DNA of 64,000 bases from Epiperipatus broadwayi (lineage: Eukaryota; Onychophora; Udeonychophora; Euonychophora; Peripatidae): the NCBI GenBank assembly GCA_028023455.1, contig JAQFVV010012400.1:12903748-12967747 (forward strand). The letters are read 5' to 3'. The position numbers and the translations under genes are program-made. Positions 59,231 through 64,000 of the stretch are shown here, in pieces (within the stretch, counting starts at the first letter, position 1; every line of letters starts with the position of its first letter). The notes beneath the pieces are model-generated. The model worked only from the letters and a program-made list of their open reading frames with translations. It was not told the origin of the DNA and did no database searches.

Positions 59231-60206
59231 TTCCATTACAAGATTGTGTCAGCTAATGCTAAAGAGGTATATTCAGATGTTAATTAAATAGGTAAAATAT
59301 CAAAGGGTAACTGTAATTTAAAAACTAAAATATGTTGGTAAACAATATACACACACATGTTTATATCATAGTCAAATATGTATTGCAAGATATGCATGTG
59401 AGAACTATATTATATATATAAGTATATATAGATTTTTTTGTGTGTATAATATTTTGACATTTTTGAGAATTTTTTCCCTTGTTATCTAAGCTAAAAGAAA
59501 AAAAACTGAAACTTGCTTTTTAATTAGATTTGTAGATAAGGAAAATTAATATCAAAAGGGTTTCATTAATTTTTTTAGATATGATTTTGTAAAATATTAA
59601 GCAATGTTGTTTAATCTTACCTAAGTGGCAAATAATTTGTAAATGAACATAAGTATTTTGAATGAGTTTAATTAGATAATTTGTTTGGTAAAAATTCTTG
59701 GAATTCCTTTTAGTAATTAATGAAAGACTCATCTGTAAACTGATTAGTTGGGGAAAATTAATTTAGATAAAAAAAGATAGCTGGTGATGTTGGTTCTTTT
59801 GTATGCCTACTAGGTATGTGGTATCATTTTTTTTTGGTGGAAGAAGATTTCAGGAGTATTAAAATCTTGGTTGGTGAAAAAAAGAAGAAGAGAAAACCTA
59901 AATTCGGGAAAAGATAATCATTCAATCTCTTTAGTTACTGTAAACTGCTGTAACTTCAGTCTACACAGTGGCTGTTTCCACTTCTGCTATCCCACATTCA
60001 ACAAATAAAAACTCCAAAACTATTATTATATTTTTATACAAAATATAATTTATTTCTATCTCAGATTTGAATCATATCATCATTATAACATCACATACCA
60101 TAAGACATTATTTATTTTTTTGCAATTATTTTAAACACCCTACATAAATTGATTCAGTCATAACATAATAATCATACTCTTTTATTTCAATTCTCTTATC
60201 CAACAG
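59231..60206. other. Intergenic DNA, no gene seen
   Basis: AT-rich with (TA)n runs near 59410-59455. Nothing else is supported. Confidence 0.5.
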
Positions 60207-60955
60207 CAGTTTATATTAAGATAGCAAATCTTCATACTTTAATGGACAGGTTTCAATCCACTCCAACCCCCAACTCTTCAGCCATCCATACCCTAGAAAA
60301 TCTATTGATGGAAAGCCCAAATCCCATGCTGATGCCAATACTATAGCCATGCCCATTTTGACCTCAAGTCAATCTGACCCCTCAGGTATAGGACCTTATA
60401 CATTTAAATACCTAGAAGAGGGATGGGCAGGATACAGGCTTTATATGTAAATATTTGAAATACAGGCACTCTTCATATATCTGGAGCCTAACTGTAAATA
60501 TAAGAATTTGAACCACCCTTCAACTATCCATACTAACTCATACCCCTGATTCACATGATGACATACATATAGAAATAATCACCAATATTCATATTTTGTG
60601 CAAAACCAGCACTCACCAGTTGGTCCAGATTATCATCTTTCACACACATATACAATCAGTGCTCAGTTTATATTAAGATAGCAAATCATATTTTAATAGA
60701 TAGGCTTCAATCCACTCCATCCTCCAACTCTTCAGCCATCCATAGCATTGAAAATCTGATGGAAAGCCCAAATCTCATGCTGATGCCAATCAATATTATA
60801 GCCATACCCATGCTGACCTCAAGTCACTCTGACCCCTCATGTATAGGATCTTATCTATTTAAATACTTACAAGAGGGATGGACAGGAGGCTTAATGTGTA
60901 AATATTTGAAATCAGGCATTCTTCATACACCTGAAATTTAATTGTAAATATAGCA
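60207..60955 (-). mobile_element. HT-family tandem array, copy 4 (457 bp period)
   Basis: On the minus strand a partial unit (60955-60687) runs into the junction 'tatcttaatataaactg' (60664), then a hammerhead, a tRNA-like B box (plus 'tttgaaccacc', 60512), the inter-hammerhead body, and the same junction again at 60207. The two bodies align along their length ('gggctttccatc', 'ggtcagantgacttgagg'). The spacing of the junctions gives a 457 bp unit. Confidence 0.8.
60575..60633 (-). ncRNA. Hammerhead ribozyme candidate, HT copy 4
   Basis: Stem I is complete: ATAATC-TGG-ACCAA pairs with TTGGT-GATTAT, 11 bp with a 3 nt bulge. Stem II is GTGC/GCAC and stem III is 2 bp with tetraloop ATGA. The core is damaged: CTGGTGA for CTGATGA (60613-60619) and AAAA for GAAA. 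So the fold is conserved but the catalytic boxes are not. Confidence 0.6.
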
Positions 60956-61262
60956 TGGGATTTGGGCTTTCCATAAGATTTTCAATGGTATGGGTAGCTA
61001 AAGAGCTGGAGTGGATTGAAGTCTGTCCATTAAAGTATGAAGATTTGCTATTTTAATATAAGCTAAGCATTGATTATATATATTTGTGGTAAATGATAAT
61101 CTGGGCAAACTGATAAATGCTGGTTTAGCACAAAATACGGATATTGGTGATTATTTATCTTTTCTAGATGTATGTGGTCATGTGTATGAGTGATATGAGA
61201 TAGTATGGATAATTTAAGGGTGCTTGAAAGTCTGAGTTCAAATCCCCTATATTTAAACATGG
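60956..61262 (+). mobile_element. HT-family unit, copy 5, head-to-head with the array
   Basis: Starts inside the body ('agcatgggatttggg'), passes the junction 'ttttaatataagct', then the hammerhead, 'tggtcatgtgtatgag', and a B box, gagttcaaatcccc (61234-61247). It is the inverted complement of the neighbouring array, giving a large palindrome centred near 60955. Confidence 0.8.
61096..61154 (+). ncRNA. Hammerhead ribozyme candidate, HT copy 5
   Basis: ATAATC-TGG-GCAAA / TTGGT-GATTAT stem I with one mismatch, core CTGATAA (one change from CTGATGA, 61110-61116), stem II TGCT/AGCA, AAAA for GAAA, stem III 2 bp with tetraloop ACGG, then A-TTGG. The fold is kept, the core decayed. Confidence 0.55.
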
Positions 61263-61599
61263 TAATTCATTATCTGCATTATAAAATATTAGAAAAGTAT
61301 ACAATTATTTAAAATGTTTGTTTTAATGTAATTTTCTTTATTTTTATAGAACTACATCTAACATATAACAACTATATTTTAAAGTAAGAGTGAACCATAC
61401 ATTAATAGGAATTTTAAATCTATGGATTTAAACATATACAATTACAAAATTAATTTATCTGATATTTTAAAATTAATTAAACTTTTTTTTATTTAGACTT
61501 ATCTAAGAAAATATCCTCTAGCAACAGTTCTATAGCTAGAATTTAAATTATTTAAATTGTTTACCAAATCTAATATATAAATTGACTTATTGGAATAAA

Positions 61600-61672
61600 G
61601 TAATATATATATATATTATAACCTACATATATATATATATATATAGTAATATATATATATATTATAACCTAC
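61600..61672. repeat. (TA)n tracts with a repeated 'ttataacctac'
   Basis: Two TA runs, each next to 'attataacctacat' or 'attataacctacac'. Simple-sequence DNA. Confidence 0.8.
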
Positions 61673-63345
61673 ACTCCCAACACAGCTCATATACATTACA
61701 TGAGCGAAATGCCCAGGTGCCAGTTCTATTAATGAATAGAACAATATAATAAGATATATAATACAAAATTATTACTGAGACTCTGTATTTCAGTTTATGT
61801 TCAGCTCAGCTCAGTGGGAGGCTATAGGGAGTTCATAAGATATATGATGATAAATGAATAAAAGAAGAAATATTACAAAACATTTAATATAATGTAAATT
61901 CCTTTGTTAATTAATTGTATGATAAAGAATCATAATGTTTATTTGGTACAGTCTATTAAAATATACTTTAAACTTAATTTCTTCCTTCATCCAAATACAA
62001 CATATATCAGCTTGCTATAATTATATTCCTGAACAATTCTATGACTTGGCATATCATAATCTAAACATCTACTTTAATGCCAATCAAGAAATAAACAATA
62101 AGATCTCAGGGAATTTAACAAACACAGTTGAATTAAATAAAATACATTGGCCCATAAATTATAATTCTAAAGTATGATAAAAATGTAATGAAACAAATTG
62201 ACTAAAATATGTTTACTGTGTTTCAATAATAAGATAATGACAGAAATAGGGTATTTTAATCTCATATCATCACCTAACAAATATACTAACTTGGCAACCT
62301 TTCTAATATGTTTATCCAGTGGCAATGTTCCTTGTAATGTTTGAATTAAGAGACAGTATTGTCAGACACCAGCAGATTTAATATTATAACTCTAAAATAA
62401 TATATCTATTTTATAATAGATTTATGAAATGTGGAGATGTGGAAATAAAAACACGAATGTACACAAGAATAACTCAAGACACAGTTTTTAAGATTTTAAA
62501 TAAATAAAACAAATCATTTATTACACTAAAATAAATTTGGTTTAACATAATATTTACAATTGGACTAATTGTCTTACAGATTTTTAAATTATCAAATAAA
62601 CTTTGAACATCAGTTTGGGATTATCCCTATTATCAAAGCAAATTAACAACGAAACTTAAATATTCTGACTTCGAACACATGCTTTGCCTCCATGTTTCAT
62701 CTACATGACACTAAATAAACAACATGTTATATTATTACACACAAAAATACTTTTGAGAGGATATTACTATTGATTAATAAAATAAATCAAATTAATTATA
62801 TTTGGCTTTCAACAAAGCAACTTTCTCTAATTGACTAAATAATCACTTTCAATTATGTATACTTTTCATGCATAGCAACAAAATCATGTTCATTCTGATG
62901 ATTTTATGATTTATAACCTTCATTTAAATAAATACACTATATTTTAAAATATTTATTTCCCGTTTTAATCTCAATAACTTTATACTTCTATTTAAATGAA
63001 TGTAATGTATTTCAAAAACATTTATTTCTCATTTTAATTTCAATAACTCTATACTTTATATATGCAATATTATTTATATTATACATGTGTGTGCATGTGT
63101 CAAGCAACAATAATAGAAAATAATCTATTCTACAAACTCTCCATTCATTATGAAAATATACAGTTATTTTATTTCGGACGATGTCGTAATTCATCAATAA
63201 AATAAGACACTAATATTACATCAATAATTAATTCAACAATTTATCTGGCCACATATTAATTAACACAGAGATATATTTTCATGATTACACAGACTGTATG
63301 TTATAAGGGAAATCTACATGAGGAGCAGATAAACTCTTACTGAAC
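61673..63345. other. AT-rich gene-free stretch
   Basis: No coding or RNA gene. A weak tandem duplication of about 75-80 bp lies near 62910-63055, around 'atttatttcccgttttaat' and 'atttatttctcattttaat'. Confidence 0.5.
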
Positions 63346-63569
63346 ACTTCTACAATAATTCATCTGATTCTAAATACACTGTTGGTGGGGAACCTTTTCC
63401 TCATCACCAAGAATCTAAGAAAAATGTCACATAACTTCCTAAACATCATTTAATCATACTTCAACAATAACTCATCTACTTCTAAATACACTATTGGTGG
63501 GGACTTCTTCCTCAACACCAGGGCTCTAAGAAAAACACTTAACTTCAAAAAATATCATTTACTGATATG
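63346..63569. repeat. 112 bp tandem duplication
   Basis: Units start 'acttctacaataattc' (63346) and 'acttcaacaataactc' (63458) and share 'tctaaatacact' and 'ttggtgggga'. Moderately diverged. Unrecognised content. Confidence 0.75.
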
Positions 63570-64000
63570 CATATAATATAAACTAGGCTCTACTCATGGA
63601 AAAACATATACTAAATAAGCAAAATCTTTTATCCCTACAAACATTATAATGCAATCAGATTTCTTTCCATTCTCAAAGCTTTTCTAAATATCGAACCTTA
63701 TAAATACACGCTGGCAGATAAATACATACAGATAACATACTAATCCATTCAACTCAGTAGAATATGACTCTATATTACACCCTATGCAGGCAACATGGCA
63801 ATTAAATATTGCATTAAGGTATAACTTTTAATTCAGAATAGACTTTAGGTTACTTTTAAAATTTAACAGTTATAATTATTACGAACGAACTTTCTTTCAT
63901 ATCTTGCAAACTATTTCTATTATATGTTCGTTGATTTAAAAAAAAGAACAAAATTTTCACTTTGAGATAATAAAGTATACAAAATAAATATAAACCTCTC
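63570..64000. other. Intergenic DNA to the window end
   Basis: No supported feature. Confidence 0.5.

Overview
The window is AT-rich animal DNA, almost certainly from an invertebrate, built mostly of transposable-element debris. Non-LTR retrotransposons, Gypsy-type LTR elements, Penelope-like elements, hAT-type MITEs, tRNA-like retroposons, long (TATC)n and (TA)n tracts and large intergenic gaps all point to a repeat-rich metazoan genome. I cannot name the clade from sequence alone. There are no operons and no convincing conventional multi-exon gene. The one intact, host-like coding sequence is an intronless 704-codon frame on the minus strand at 45040-47154. It encodes a coiled coil, ankyrin repeats and a ZYG11/ZER1-like armadillo domain.

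Layout. 1-3.9 kb: decayed Gypsy pieces on the minus strand (LTR, gag, protease, RT start, shared LTR, then an integrase from a second copy). 3.9-7.6 kb: a minus-strand non-LTR element with PHD finger, coiled coil, SGNH-esterase and RT remnants. 7.6-9.8 kb: a second non-LTR element, plus strand, with a long RT frame whose catalytic YxDD is YMDA. 9.8-20.5 kb: gene-poor DNA carrying at least six copies of a foldback (hairpin) retroposon flanked by 8-14 bp target-site duplications. 21-25.5 kb: a hammerhead/tRNA-like repeat, tandem duplications, an integrase-like remnant and a hAT MITE. 25.6-32.5 kb: a plus-strand Gypsy element with recognisable LTRs, interrupted by a minus-strand Penelope-like RT; one LTR holds a ~550 bp TATC microsatellite. 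33-37 kb: a perfect-stem hairpin and a Penelope-like GIY-YIG remnant. 37.1-44.5 kb: a nested stack in which a non-LTR element is split by a Gypsy element, whose LTRs were in turn hit by a hAT MITE and by a 2.6 kb insertion. 45.0-47.2 kb: the ankyrin/ZYG11-like gene. 48.4-50 kb: inverted and tandem repeats and a tRNA-like retroposon. 50.2-54.1 kb: a minus-strand RTE-like element with a Penelope fragment and a foldback element inside it. 55-59.2 kb: three copies of a ~490 bp repeat, the first interrupted by a Gypsy element deleted down to gag-protease. 60.2-61.3 kb: a head-to-head array of hammerhead/tRNA-like units. 61.3-64 kb: AT-rich DNA with short tandem duplications.

The most interesting signal is a repeat family, seen in five copies on both strands, that combines a type-I hammerhead ribozyme fold with a tRNA-like Pol III B box; in one place it is tandemly arrayed with a 457 bp period. 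It is distinct in sequence from anything I recognise but resembles in design the schistosome Sm-alpha elements and metazoan retrozymes. The foldback retroposon family and the ankyrin/ZYG11-like gene are the other two items worth follow-up. All coordinates of decayed elements are approximate unless an LTR end or target-site duplication is cited.
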